From: an uncultured Eubacteriales bacterium
GTDB lineage: Bacteria > Bacillota > Clostridia > Oscillospirales > Ruminococcaceae
NCBI GenBank assembly: GCA_900319075.1
Contig: ONMZ01000022.1
Span: 1 to 43,123 of the forward strand
Length of the DNA stretch: 43,123 nt
Direction of reading: 5' to 3'
The notes under the pieces are model-generated. The model saw only the letters and a program-made list of their open reading frames with translations. It had not been told where the DNA came from and ran no database searches. A program made the translations under genes and the position numbers. Shown in pieces: positions 29,101-38,810 of this stretch (positions are counted from its first letter, which is position 1; every line of letters begins with the position of its first letter).

Positions 29101-31785
29101 ATGGCGGCAAAAAACACTTCGGCTACCACAAAAAAGAATACCGCTAAAAAGACCTCGGGTGCAAAGACTGCTGCTAAAAAGACAGCTGCAAAGACCAAAA
29201 CAGGCGCTAAAAAGTCCGCAGCAAACACAGACGCAAGAAAAAATGTCAAGACCAGAGAGAACCGGAGATTCTGGTCGTTTATCCTGTTCTTTTTCGGGAT
29301 ATTCGAGCTTTTTGCGACTTTTATCAAAGGCGACGGTCTGTGGTTCAAACTTTACAGCTTCAACAGAGGTATGTTCGGCATATCTGTGTTCCTCCTTGCA
29401 CCTATGTTTATTTATGTTGCGCTGATGATAGCTTCGGACTATACAAAAAATACCCTTCTTGCGAAAGTTATTGAGGGGACTGTGCTTATGCTCCTTTTCA
29501 GTGCAGCAGCCCAGATAATCATGGTTGGAAGCGTTGAGGGAAGCTCGGTGGCAAGAAAGCTGGAATGGCTTTTTGATAACGGTAAAAAGCTGAACGGAGG
29601 CGGCGTAGCAAGCGCAGCACTGGGCTGGCCGCTGCTTGCCCTTTTCAAGCGTGTGGGCGCAGCGATAATCATACTTCTTATGATCTTTACCTTTATCATG
29701 CTCCTTACGGATCTGACCTTGCCCCAGCTTTTCAGAGCCATCTCAAAGCCCTTTAAAAAGGGCTACGATGCGGTCAACGAGGAAAGATATAACCGTGCGG
29801 AAAGAGCGGAGAATAAAGCTCAGAACAATCCCCACGCCCCTGCGGCACAAAGACAGGATATGCCCCAGGGATCACCTTTCAAAGCTCATAAGGCGCCAAG
29901 GAGACGTCTGCGTAAGGGCAAGTCAGACGCAGAGGTGGACTTTGCAAGGTATCTTGAACAGGAAAAGAAGGAAAGAGAGCTTCAGCAGAGAGAGGGCGTG
30001 CCCGATTACATAGAGTACGACTATATGGATATTGATCCGAAACAGCTGCCGGAGCTTGATATAAAGCCTAAGGCGGAAAAGGAAGAAAGCAAGGAGAACG
30101 AACAGGATAAAAAGGACCTTCAGGATATAATAGCCAAAGCGGTGGAAAGAGCGGGACAGCCGAAGGAGGAACCCGTGGATAAAAACGAAGAGCTGCCTTT
30201 GCAGACCGAGCAGCCGGATCAGGTGGAGGTCCATGTGGAAAAAAGCGGCCAGACCACCCTTTTTGAGCAGGAGGAAAAGGTGCCTGCATATGTAAATCCC
30301 CCTGTGGATATACTTAAATACGCAAAGAGCAAGGTGCCTAGTGAGGTCACTCAGGAGGAGATAAACGAAAAGGCGGACAAGCTTGTGTCCACACTGGAGA
30401 CCTATGCCGCCAAGGCAAGGATAGTGGGAGTTTTCCACGGTCCTTCGGTAACAAGATACGAGATCGAGCCCGCAGCCGGAGTGAGGGTGAACAAGATAAC
30501 CGGTCTTTCAGAGGATATTGCCCTTAACCTTGCTGCCACCAGCGTTCGTATCGCACCTGTACCGGGCAAACCGTGTATCGGTGTCGAGGTGCCAAATACC
30601 CACAGGGAAATGGTGTCCCTGCGTGAGCTTATCGACAGCGAAGAGTACCGTAACGCAAAGGGCAAGCTTACCTTTGCGGTGGGCAAGGATATCGAGGGCA
30701 ACATCGTTATCGGTGACATTGCAAAAATGCCGCATCTGCTTGTTGCAGGTACTACCGGCTCAGGTAAATCGGTGTTTACAAACTCTATTATCCTAAGTAT
30801 TTTGTACCACGCTTCTCCCGACGAGGTCAAGCTTATACTTATTGACCCTAAGAAGGTGGAATTTCCTATATACAACAATATACCTCATCTGCTTATCCCT
30901 GTTGTTACCGAGCCGCTGAAGGCCGCAGGTGCGCTGGGCTGGGCACTTAACGAAACTATCAAGCGTTACAACAGGCTGGAGGCGAACCATGTCAAAAGCT
31001 TGTTTGAGTATAATGCGATGGTCAAGCAGGAGCGGAAAAAGCCGGAGGATCAGCGTAATGAGGAGATAGCAAAGCTTGATATACTGCCTCAGATAGTTAT
31101 TGTTATCGACGAGTTTGCCGACCTTATGATGGCGGCAAAGAGCGAGGTGGAGGATACCGTATGCCGTATCGCCCAGATCGCAAGAGCCGCAGGCATACAC
31201 ATGATAATTGCCACACAGTCCCCGAGAAAGGACGTTATTACGGGACTTATCAAGTCAAATATCCCATCAAGGGTCGCATTGAGCGTTTCCAGCATTATGG
31301 ATTCACGTGTTATTTTTGACTACGGCGGAGCGGAAAAACTCCTTGGCAACGGAGATCTGCTTTACAAGCCGGTGGGTGTTAAAAACCCCATAAGAATACA
31401 AAGCGGATATGCCTCCACTGAGGAGATAAGCGCAGTTGTGGAGTTTCTCAAAAGCGAGCACCCAACACAGTACAGCGAGGAAGTTATGCACGGGGTCGAG
31501 GAGAATATTCCGCAGGTCAAAGGAACTTCGGACGACGGCGGTTCGGATAGTGTTGTGGTAAACGCCGATGACGAGCTTATAGATCAGGCTATCTCCATAA
31601 TAGTCCAGACGGGACAGGCATCTACATCCTTTTTGCAAAGAAAGCTTAAACTTGGCTTTTCAAGGGCGTCACGCATTATGGACGAGATAGAGGAAATGGG
31701 GATCATAGGCCCCCAGGAAGGCTCTAAGCCCAGAGAGGTGCTTATAAGCCAGCAGGAATGGATAGAAATGAGAGCAAGAAGATAA
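29101..31785 (+). CDS. ftsK: DNA translocase FtsK/SpoIIIE
   Basis: Septum-located DNA pump, 894 residues. The N-terminus (2-45) is an unusual Lys/Ala/Thr-rich tail resembling histone H1 tails. About four membrane helices follow (near 60-210), then a charged linker (to about 390). The motor carries Walker A GTTGSGKS (550-557), Walker B IVIVIDEFADLMM and the IPSRVAL segment. A C-terminal gamma winged-helix domain (QASTSFLQRKLKLGFSRASRIMDEIE) reads polar sequences on the chromosome. AAAGGA precedes ATG 29101; a TTG at 29080 is in frame but has no site. Whether it serves vegetative division, sporulation or both is unknown. Confidence 0.95.
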   Translation: MAAKNTSATTKKNTAKKTSGAKTAAKKTAAKTKTGAKKSAANTDARKNVKTRENRRFWSFILFFFGIFELFATFIKGDGLWFKLYSFNRGMFGISVFLLAPMFIYVALMIASDYTKNTLLAKVIEGTVLMLLFSAAAQIIMVGSVEGSSVARKLEWLFDNGKKLNGGGVASAALGWPLLALFKRVGAAIIILLMIFTFIMLLTDLTLPQLFRAISKPFKKGYDAVNEERYNRAERAENKAQNNPHAPAAQRQDMPQGSPFKAHKAPRRRLRKGKSDAEVDFARYLEQEKKERELQQREGVPDYIEYDYMDIDPKQLPELDIKPKAEKEESKENEQDKKDLQDIIAKAVERAGQPKEEPVDKNEELPLQTEQPDQVEVHVEKSGQTTLFEQEEKVPAYVNPPVDILKYAKSKVPSEVTQEEINEKADKLVSTLETYAAKARIVGVFHGPSVTRYEIEPAAGVRVNKITGLSEDIALNLAATSVRIAPVPGKPCIGVEVPNTHREMVSLRELIDSEEYRNAKGKLTFAVGKDIEGNIVIGDIAKMPHLLVAGTTGSGKSVFTNSIILSILYHASPDEVKLILIDPKKVEFPIYNNIPHLLIPVVTEPLKAAGALGWALNETIKRYNRLEANHVKSLFEYNAMVKQERKKPEDQRNEEIAKLDILPQIVIVIDEFADLMMAAKSEVEDTVCRIAQIARAAGIHMIIATQSPRKDVITGLIKSNIPSRVALSVSSIMDSRVIFDYGGAEKLLGNGDLLYKPVGVKNPIRIQSGYASTEEISAVVEFLKSEHPTQYSEEVMHGVEENIPQVKGTSDDGGSDSVVVNADDELIDQAISIIVQTGQASTSFLQRKLKLGFSRASRIMDEIEEMGIIGPQEGSKPREVLISQQEWIEMRARR

Positions 31786-31810
31786 AAATATGACAGGGGG
31801 GCGGCGGAAG

Positions 31811-32830
31811 ATGCAGCAAAACAGAAATAAGCTTAGTATGCAGCCCTCAAAACAGACCGGACAGGATAACTCTCAGACGCTGATCGTTATCGGCGTGGGG
31901 CTTATTGTGCTGGCTCTGGCAGTTTTCGGCATTTTATTCTTGTTTTCAAAAGGCAGCGGCAGCTCCGGCGGGGAAAGCAGCGGGGGTGAACAAAGTTTAT
32001 CAGCAAACAGTGCTGATAAAAGCGAGGCTGACCAAAACGGAAACAGCAGCACCCCGGAGGGCTCTGCACAGGTAAAGGTCCATTTTATCGACGTGGGTCA
32101 GGGGGACTGTACCCTTGTGATGTCCCGTGGTGAGGCAATGCTTATCGACAGCGGTGAGCGTGACGACAGCGACAGGGTGATAAAATACCTTAAAGAGCAG
32201 GGGATCACAAAGCTCAGCTGCATCATTGTCACACACCCACATACCGACCATATGGGGGAAATGCCGGATATACTCAAAGCATTTAAGACGGATAAGTTTA
32301 TTATGCCAAAGGTGCCGGACAATATGGTCCCCACCATTATGAGATACGAAAAAATGCTTAAACAGATAAAAAACCAGGGGCTGGAGATCAGCTGGTCAAG
32401 CAACAGCGAGTTCCGGCTGGGTGATGCGGTGATAAATACATATACCCCCAAAGGACAGTTCGAGGAGCTCAACGATTATTCCACCGTGGTGAAAATAAGC
32501 TGCGGCAGCAGAAAATTCCTTATTATGGGAGATACAGAAAAGGAAGAAGAATCTGACCTGCTGGCACAGAAATTCGATTTCAGGGCAGATGTTTTGAAAG
32601 TTCCTCACCACGGGAGCTATAAGGGTACCACAAGCGAACTGCTCAAAGCGGTGGGCGCACAGTATGCTGTTATATGCTGCGGAAAGAACAATGATTACGG
32701 GCACCCTCACGATTCAACCTTAAAGCGTATAAAAAAGTTTGTCAGCAACGTTTATATCACCAAGGACAACGGCGATATCGTCTTTACCACAGACGGCAAA
32801 AGCCTTACGGTGACAACGCAAAGGGGATGA
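31811..32830 (+). CDS. Membrane-anchored ComEC-like metallo-beta-lactamase-fold protein
   Basis: 339 residues. One N-terminal transmembrane helix (about 23-46) is followed by a Gly/Ser-rich linker and an extracytoplasmic MBL domain. It begins VHFIDVGQGDCTLV, as in the C-terminal domain of the competence protein ComEC, with the metal site H142-x-H144-x-D146-H147 and a later KVPHHGS. The family includes nucleases and phosphodiesterases; the substrate here is unknown. ATG 31811 is preceded by a purine-rich site (GGCGGAAG), while ATG 31790 is possible but lacks one. The DUF3006 gene follows immediately, a pairing often seen for such proteins. Confidence 0.87.
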   Translation: MQQNRNKLSMQPSKQTGQDNSQTLIVIGVGLIVLALAVFGILFLFSKGSGSSGGESSGGEQSLSANSADKSEADQNGNSSTPEGSAQVKVHFIDVGQGDCTLVMSRGEAMLIDSGERDDSDRVIKYLKEQGITKLSCIIVTHPHTDHMGEMPDILKAFKTDKFIMPKVPDNMVPTIMRYEKMLKQIKNQGLEISWSSNSEFRLGDAVINTYTPKGQFEELNDYSTVVKISCGSRKFLIMGDTEKEEESDLLAQKFDFRADVLKVPHHGSYKGTTSELLKAVGAQYAVICCGKNNDYGHPHDSTLKRIKKFVSNVYITKDNGDIVFTTDGKSLTVTTQRG

Positions 32831-32834
32831 GCCT

Positions 32835-33059
32835 ATGGGATTTGAATTGACTGTCGACAGGATAGAGAAGGTTAAGGACGGCTACGTTGTCGCAGGAGAA
32901 CGAGATCAGCAGGATGTGAAAATAAAGGTTAAAAAGCTTTACGGCGCTAAAGAAGGAGATATTGTTGAGTGCAGCGGTGGAAAGCTGACTGTGCTCAGAG
33001 AAAAAACAAACAAGCGCCGTGAACAGATTTTAAAGCTGCAAAAGGAATTGTCTGACTAA
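32835..33059 (+). CDS. DUF3006 family protein
   Basis: 74 residues with the DUF3006 outline: a beta-rich start (LTVDRIEKVKDGYVVAGE), then GAKEGDIVEC, and a C-terminal basic helix (TNKRREQILKLQKEL). Family members usually lie next to ComEC-like MBL proteins, as here, where it begins 5 bases after the MBL stop. Function is not established. Confidence 0.83.
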   Translation: MGFELTVDRIEKVKDGYVVAGERDQQDVKIKVKKLYGAKEGDIVECSGGKLTVLREKTNKRREQILKLQKELSD

Positions 33060-33079
33060 ATCCGGGGGAGGGCATTAAG

Positions 33080-33952
33080 ATGAACAAGGATCTGTTTTCA
33101 CTTATAAACGAAAAGCTGCCGAGCTTTTCAAAAGGACATAAGCTTATTGCAAATTATATTCTTGCTCACTATGATAAAGCAGCCTTTATGACTGCACAAA
33201 AGCTGGGCAAGACCGTAGGCGTCAGCGAGTCTACCGTGGTCAGATTTGCCACGATGCTGGGGTGCGACGGGTATCCGGGTCTGCAAAGATCCCTGCAGGA
33301 CCTTATGCGCTCCAGACTTACTGCTGTGCAGAGGATAGAGGTCACATCCGGTCAGATGAACGGCGACGATGTCCTTGACAGGGTGCTTAACCTGGATATC
33401 GACAGGATAAGAAGGACCCTTGAGGTGACTTCAAAGACTGACTTTAACAGAGCTGTGGACCAGATAATCTCCTGTAACACCATTTACATAATGGGAGCGA
33501 GAAGCTCAGCCGCCCTGGCAGAGTTTTTAGGGTATTATCTCTCTCTTGTATTTCCCAGGGTGAAGATCGTACCCTCTATAACCACCTCGGAGCTTTTTGA
33601 AAGAATAATGCACATTGACGAAAGGGACGTAATGATAGGCATATCATTCCCCAGATACTCCAGACAGACGGTAAAGGCTCTTGACTTTGCAAAACACAAC
33701 GGAGCAAAGGTCATCGCTGTGACCGACTCGGCGTCATCGCCTATTGCAAAATATGCCGACAGCCTGCTGCTGGCAAGGAGCGATATGGCGTCCTTCGTGG
33801 ACTCTCTTGTGGCGCCTTTGAGCCTGATAAATGCCCTTATCGTTGCAGTTTCAATAAAGAACGTGGACAAGGTCTCGGCAACCTTTGAGAGGCTCGAACA
33901 GGTATGGGATGAGTACGATGTCTATACTAACAGCGAGGAAGAGGGACAATGA
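33080..33952 (+). CDS. MurR/RpiR family transcriptional regulator
   Basis: 290 residues. The N-terminal RpiR helix-turn-helix (KTVGVSESTVVRFATMLGCDGYPGLQRSL, about 46-74) is followed by a SIS sugar-phosphate-binding domain (about 120-255) with the IYIMGARSSAALAEF and AVTDSASSPIAK segments. Such regulators sense phosphosugars. No sugar metabolism gene adjoins, so the target is unclear; autoregulation or control of the flavoprotein downstream, which overlaps by ATGA, is possible. A GGGGGAGGG site precedes ATG 33080. Confidence 0.93.
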   Translation: MNKDLFSLINEKLPSFSKGHKLIANYILAHYDKAAFMTAQKLGKTVGVSESTVVRFATMLGCDGYPGLQRSLQDLMRSRLTAVQRIEVTSGQMNGDDVLDRVLNLDIDRIRRTLEVTSKTDFNRAVDQIISCNTIYIMGARSSAALAEFLGYYLSLVFPRVKIVPSITTSELFERIMHIDERDVMIGISFPRYSRQTVKALDFAKHNGAKVIAVTDSASSPIAKYADSLLLARSDMASFVDSLVAPLSLINALIVAVSIKNVDKVSATFERLEQVWDEYDVYTNSEEEGQ

Positions 33953-35181
33953 GCCTTGATTGCATAGTAATAGGCGGCGGAGCTGCGGGATTGTTCTGCG
34001 CTGTGAAACTGGCGCAAAGGGGCAAGAAAACAGCCGTTATAGAACACATGGACAGATGCGGAAGAAAGCTTGCCATCACCGGCAAGGGCAGATGCAACGT
34101 AACAAACAACTGCGATGCACAAACGGTGATGAACAACATTCCACGCAACCCGAAATTTATGTTTTCTGCCTTGCAGGGCTTTGCTCCGGCTGATACAATG
34201 AGCTTTTTTGAGGGACTCGGAGTGCCCCTTAAAACCGAGCGGGGAGGCAGGGTTTTCCCCTGCAGCGACAAGGCGGAGGATATTGTCAGCGCCCTTGTAA
34301 AAGCAGCGGAGAAAGCCGGGGTCAGGACGGTTTATGACCGGGCGGAGGAGCTTATTATCCGGGACGGCACCGTAAAGGGCGTGAGATGTACACACGCAGA
34401 GTATTATGCGCCTAATGTTGTGGTAGCCACAGGAGGAAGGTCTTATCCCAAAACCGGTTCAACGGGAGACGGCTATAAATTTGCACAGCAGGCATCTCAT
34501 AGTGTGACCCCCATCATGGCATCTCTTTGTCCTATGGTCACAAAAGAACATGAAGAATGTGCCGGTGCTATGGGGTTGTCCCTTAAAAACTGCATCCTTT
34601 CCCTTTACGAGCAGGGGAGGAAAAAGCCCGTTTACAGCGAGCTCGGCGAGATGCTTTTTACCCATTTCGGCCTGTCGGGGCCTCTTGTGCTTTCGGCAAG
34701 CGCCCATATGGGCGACACAAATAAAAAGAATTACCTTGTCAGGATAGATCTGAAACCGGCTCTGAGTGAAAAACAGCTTGACCAGCGCATACTGCGTGAT
34801 TTTTCAAGCTTTGAGAACAGAGAGTTCCAAAACAGTCTGGTAAAGCTTCTGCCTGCAAAGCTTATCCCTGTTATAGTCGGGCGAAGCGGTATCGCCGGGG
34901 ATAAAAGAGTAAATCAGATCACCAAAAACGAGCGGCTTGAGCTTGTAAGGTGCATTAAAGGACTTGAGTATAATATACTCAGGCTCAGACCTGTGGACGA
35001 GGCGATCATCACCCGGGGCGGTGTCAGAGTCGGAGAGATAGACCCGGGTACTATGGCTTCCAAGCTTTGCAAGGGGTTGTATTTTATAGGCGAGGTGCTG
35101 GATGTTGACGCTTATACCGGCGGCTTCAATCTTCAGATAGCTTTCTCTACCGCAAACAGCTGCGCTGTGAATATGGCGTAG
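33949..35181 (+). CDS. HI0933/YhiN family FAD-dependent oxidoreductase
   Basis: 410 residues. An N-terminal Rossmann FAD site (IGGGAAGLFCAVKLAQRGKK, about 7-26) with a glutamate at the end of strand 2 (VIE), the family signature GKGRCNVTNN near residue 45, a second FAD element VVATGGRSYPKTGSTGDG, and the C-terminal FIGEVLDVDAYTGGFNLQIAFSTA. Members are flavoproteins of unknown substrate. The ATG overlaps the regulator stop by 4 bases. Confidence 0.92.
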   Translation: MSLDCIVIGGGAAGLFCAVKLAQRGKKTAVIEHMDRCGRKLAITGKGRCNVTNNCDAQTVMNNIPRNPKFMFSALQGFAPADTMSFFEGLGVPLKTERGGRVFPCSDKAEDIVSALVKAAEKAGVRTVYDRAEELIIRDGTVKGVRCTHAEYYAPNVVVATGGRSYPKTGSTGDGYKFAQQASHSVTPIMASLCPMVTKEHEECAGAMGLSLKNCILSLYEQGRKKPVYSELGEMLFTHFGLSGPLVLSASAHMGDTNKKNYLVRIDLKPALSEKQLDQRILRDFSSFENREFQNSLVKLLPAKLIPVIVGRSGIAGDKRVNQITKNERLELVRCIKGLEYNILRLRPVDEAIITRGGVRVGEIDPGTMASKLCKGLYFIGEVLDVDAYTGGFNLQIAFSTANSCAVNMA

Positions 35182-35220
35182 GGAGAAGTGCTGATATATA
35201 CTGAAAGGAATGTGGAAAGA

Positions 35221-36588
35221 ATGAATATAAATGTTGCTCTGGACGGACCTTCGGGTGCGGGAAAATCCACGATAGCAAAGGCTGTGGCGAAAAAACTTGA
35301 ATATGTGTATGTGGACACAGGTGCTCTTTACCGTGCCGTGGCTTACTATGTGATCTCAAACGGCATAGATCCACAGGACGAGGAGGCTGTTGTGAGCTGT
35401 CTTGACAAGATAAAGGTTAGCCTTGAATATATCGGCGGCGCACAGCACGTTATGCTTTTCGGAGAGGACGTTTCGGACAAGATAAGGACCCCGGAGATAT
35501 CCATGGGAGCCTCGGCAGTTTCTGCCAAACCAAAGGTAAGAGAATTTCTCTTTGATCTTCAGCAGGATATTGCAAGAAAAAACAATATAATCATGGACGG
35601 GCGTGATATCGGAACGGTGGTGCTGCCCAATGCCCAGGTCAAGATATTTCTCACCGCAACTGCGGAGGAAAGGGCAAACAGACGCTTCAAGGAGCTTCAG
35701 GAAAAGGGTGACCCTTCAACCTATGAGCAGGTGCTTGAGGACATTAAGCAGAGGGATTATAACGACACCCACCGTGAAACAGCACCGCTGAAAAAGGCTG
35801 ACGATGCCATTGAGGTTGACTCGACGAAAATGAGCCTTAAAGAAGTCATAGATACTATCGTGGGCATAATAAAGGACAAGACAAAGTCGTCCGGAAACGG
35901 AAAAAGCGGCGGGGAAAAGGTTTCCTCAAAGGCAAGCAGAGAGCTTATGCCCCCAAGACCTATAAGTAAGAAAAAACATCTGAACTTTTTTCATCTGTTC
36001 TTCTATAATTTTCTCAGGTATATCGTTATTTTTCTGTACCACTGTTTTTACAATATCAAGTGGGAAGGCAAGGAGAACGTTCCAAAGGACGGCGGAAATA
36101 TCTTTGCATCAAACCACAGAAGCTACCAGGACCCTGTGTTTACCGCATTGGGCGCAAGGATCCCGATCTCGTATATGGCTAAGGAAGAGCTGTTTCATAA
36201 AAATATTTTCTTTACAGCGCTTATAAAATTTTTCGGTGCGTTTCCCGTTGAGCGTGGAAAGGGCGATATGACAGTCATTGATACCTCTATCGAAAAGCTG
36301 GAAAATGGCAGAAACCTTGAGATCTTCCCCGAAGGCACACGTTCAAAGGACGGCAAGGTCGGTAAGGGCAAAACAGGTGTCGCTCTTGTCGCTGCAGTGG
36401 CTCAGACCAAGGTGGTTCCCGTGGGGATCAATTTTAAAGGGGAAAAACTTAAATTCAGAAGTAAAGTAGTCATAAGATACGGTAAGCCTATCATACCGTC
36501 GGAAATAGGAGTAACAGGGACTACTGCCAAAGATTTGAAAATTATCAAAAATGAAATAATGAAAAGAATAACGGAGTTAGTACATTAA
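35221..36588 (+). CDS. cmk-plsC: Cytidylate kinase fused to PlsC-like acyltransferase
   Basis: 455 residues in two enzymes. Residues 1-222 are cytidylate kinase: P-loop GPSGAGKST (9-17), the D-T-G-A-L-Y-R motif, and DGRDIGTVVLP. After a basic, Ser/Gly-rich linker (about 222-265) and a hydrophobic segment near 267-285 comes a lysophosphatidic-acid acyltransferase domain. It has H299-x4-D304 (NHRSYQDP) and FPEGTRSKDG. The kinase makes CDP from CMP, and CMP is released by phospholipid synthesis, so the fusion links nucleotide salvage with lipid synthesis. In many clostridia cmk, plsC and ispH-rpsA are neighbouring separate genes. The start is ATG 35221 with AAAGGA upstream. Confidence 0.93.
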   Translation: MNINVALDGPSGAGKSTIAKAVAKKLEYVYVDTGALYRAVAYYVISNGIDPQDEEAVVSCLDKIKVSLEYIGGAQHVMLFGEDVSDKIRTPEISMGASAVSAKPKVREFLFDLQQDIARKNNIIMDGRDIGTVVLPNAQVKIFLTATAEERANRRFKELQEKGDPSTYEQVLEDIKQRDYNDTHRETAPLKKADDAIEVDSTKMSLKEVIDTIVGIIKDKTKSSGNGKSGGEKVSSKASRELMPPRPISKKKHLNFFHLFFYNFLRYIVIFLYHCFYNIKWEGKENVPKDGGNIFASNHRSYQDPVFTALGARIPISYMAKEELFHKNIFFTALIKFFGAFPVERGKGDMTVIDTSIEKLENGRNLEIFPEGTRSKDGKVGKGKTGVALVAAVAQTKVVPVGINFKGEKLKFRSKVVIRYGKPIIPSEIGVTGTTAKDLKIIKNEIMKRITELVH

Positions 36589-38673
36589 ATGTTAACAAAG
36601 TGTAAAATTTCTGTCGCAGCAACAGCAGGATTTTGTTTTGGTGTAGACAATGCCGTAAAAATAGTGTATAATGAACTGGATAAGCGAAATAATGTGGTCA
36701 CACTCGGACCCATCATCCATAATTCCGACGTGGTGGAGGATCTGCGTCAAAAGGGCGCAGTACCGGTGGAGCTTGAACAGGTCCGTGAAGGACAGACTGT
36801 TATCATCCGCTCGCACGGAGTCGGTCTTGACGTCTATGAAAAGCTTGAACGAGCCGGCGCACAGATCGTGGATGCCACCTGCCCGTTTGTGGCAAGGATC
36901 CACAGTATAGCCTTTGAAAAGTCAAAGGAAGGATGTACGGTACTTATCGCAGGGGACGGACAGCACCCTGAGGTAAGGGGCATTATGGCTCATTGTGTGG
37001 GAGAAAGCTATGCTTTCACAAACCTTGAAGAGCTTGAAAGTCTGGTCAGACAAAAGGACCTTGAGGGAAAAAAGACAGTCCTTTTGGCGCAGACGACCTT
37101 TAACAGAGCCGTCTGGGAGGAATGCAGCGCAGCGGCGGATAAGCTGCTGGGAAATGTGGAGATATTCCAGACCATATGCAGTGCGACCAACGAAAGACAG
37201 CGTGAAACAGGAGAGCTTGCCAGGCAAAGCGACCTTATGGTCATAGTCGGAGGCAGACACAGCTCAAACACGCATAAGCTGTATTCAATAGCACAGCAGT
37301 ATTGTACAAGCGTTCTGGTGGAGAACGCAAAAGAACTTCGTCAGTGCCGGTTAAAGCTTGACGCAGTGAGATCCGTAGGGATTTCCGCAGGTGCCTCAAC
37401 ACCTGCTTATATAATCAAGGAGGTAGAACAAACCATGAGTGATTTACTGAATAATGTTGATGAGGAATTTAACTGGGAAGAGGAGATGGAAAAATCTCTG
37501 AAGCCAATACATATCGGAAAGAGAGTAACAGGTATCGTGCTGTCGGTGAACAATAACGAAGTTTATGTTGACCTTGGCACCAAGCAGCAGGGCATGATCC
37601 CGGCAAGCGAGCTGAGTGATGACCCGAGCAAAAAGCCTGAGGATATTGTAAGCGTTGGCGATGAGCTTGATCTTATCGTTCTTAAGACCAATGACCAGGA
37701 CGGCGTTGTAACACTTTCAAAGAAAAAGGTGGATGCTGCCGCAGGCTTTGAGAAGATCGTTGCCGCAAAAGAGGCTGACGAAGTGCTTACAGGCGTTGTT
37801 ACAAACGTTATCAAGGGCGGCGTGCTTGTATCATGCAACGGTGTAAAGGTATTCGTTCCTGCATCTCAGGCTGCTCCAAAGAGAGATTTCAACCTTGATG
37901 AGCTGCTGAAAAAGGAAGTTGAGTTCAAGATCCTTGAGGTCAACGAGGCTAAGCAAAGAGCAGTCGGTTCCATCAGGATCGTTGCAAGAGAGGCAAAGGC
38001 TGCCGCACAGACAAAGTTCTTTGAGAACACCCAGCCGGGCGAAGAAGTTGAGGGCGTTGTTAAATCTATTACAGATTACGGCGTATTCGTAGATCTTGGC
38101 GGTGTAGACGGACTTGTCAGAAGAATAGATCTTTCATGGAACAGAGACAAGCATCCTTCCGAGGTGGTTTCTGTCGGAGATAAGATCACAGTAAGGATCA
38201 AGGATATTGATACCGAAAACAAGAAGATATCTCTGATCTATAAGAAGGATTCCGAGAATCCTTGGGAGATATTCAAGGCAAATTATGAGGTAGGTCAGGT
38301 AGTTAAGGCAAAGATCGTTTCTATCACAGCCTTTGGTGCGTTCGCACAGATCATTGAGGGTATCGACGGTCTTATCCATATCTCACAGATCGCCAATAAG
38401 AGGGTTGACAATGTCAACGATATACTCACAGTTGGAGAAGAGGTAGAGTGTAAGATCACCGAGATCGATCCTGATAAGAAGCGTATAAGCCTGTCTATCA
38501 GAGCCCTGCTCCCTGAGGAAGAGCAAGAGGTACAGGCTGCTGAGCAGCAGGAGGATGAAGTACAGCAGACTCCTGATGAACAGGCTGAACAGCAAGAAGT
38601 TCCTGCACAGGATGAACCTGCTGCACAAGAGGCTGCTGAGCAGGCGCCTGCTGATGAAACAACAGACGCTTAA
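36589..38673 (+). CDS. ispH-rpsA: IspH (HMBPP reductase) fused to ribosomal protein S1
   Basis: 694 residues. Residues 1-282 are IspH, the last MEP-pathway enzyme, with iron-sulfur ligands C16 (GFCFGV), C98 (DATCPF) and C197 (ICSATNERQ), and catalytic residues H44, H76, H126 and E128. Residues 305-640 hold four S1 RNA-binding domains, beginning near IGKRVTGIVLSV, VLTGVVTNVIKGG, EEVEGVVKSITDYG and GQVVKAKIVSITAFG. The C-terminal 50 residues are Glu/Gln-rich and acidic. This bifunctional arrangement is known in clostridia. It starts on the base after the Cmk-PlsC stop codon, and a terminator follows the gene. Confidence 0.95.
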   Translation: MLTKCKISVAATAGFCFGVDNAVKIVYNELDKRNNVVTLGPIIHNSDVVEDLRQKGAVPVELEQVREGQTVIIRSHGVGLDVYEKLERAGAQIVDATCPFVARIHSIAFEKSKEGCTVLIAGDGQHPEVRGIMAHCVGESYAFTNLEELESLVRQKDLEGKKTVLLAQTTFNRAVWEECSAAADKLLGNVEIFQTICSATNERQRETGELARQSDLMVIVGGRHSSNTHKLYSIAQQYCTSVLVENAKELRQCRLKLDAVRSVGISAGASTPAYIIKEVEQTMSDLLNNVDEEFNWEEEMEKSLKPIHIGKRVTGIVLSVNNNEVYVDLGTKQQGMIPASELSDDPSKKPEDIVSVGDELDLIVLKTNDQDGVVTLSKKKVDAAAGFEKIVAAKEADEVLTGVVTNVIKGGVLVSCNGVKVFVPASQAAPKRDFNLDELLKKEVEFKILEVNEAKQRAVGSIRIVAREAKAAAQTKFFENTQPGEEVEGVVKSITDYGVFVDLGGVDGLVRRIDLSWNRDKHPSEVVSVGDKITVRIKDIDTENKKISLIYKKDSENPWEIFKANYEVGQVVKAKIVSITAFGAFAQIIEGIDGLIHISQIANKRVDNVNDILTVGEEVECKITEIDPDKKRISLSIRALLPEEEQEVQAAEQQEDEVQQTPDEQAEQQEVPAQDEPAAQEAAEQAPADETTDA

Positions 38674-38688
38674 CTAAGCAAGATAATG

Positions 38689-38716
38689 CGGGGGCGAGGC
38701 ATCGTCCCCGATTTTA
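38689..38716 (+). terminator. Terminator after ispH-rpsA
   Basis: Arms CGGGGGCGA/TCGTCCCCG (one G-U pair) with a 4-base loop, then ATTTTAT. It ends the long run that begins with ftsK. Confidence 0.85.
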
Positions 38717-38810
38717 TGTTGAAAACGGTGTCAAAATGCGGCAAACATACCCTTTTACAGCGTTTTTATTGTTTGAAATGACAAAAATACAGAAGAAAAG
38801 ATAAAAAGAC

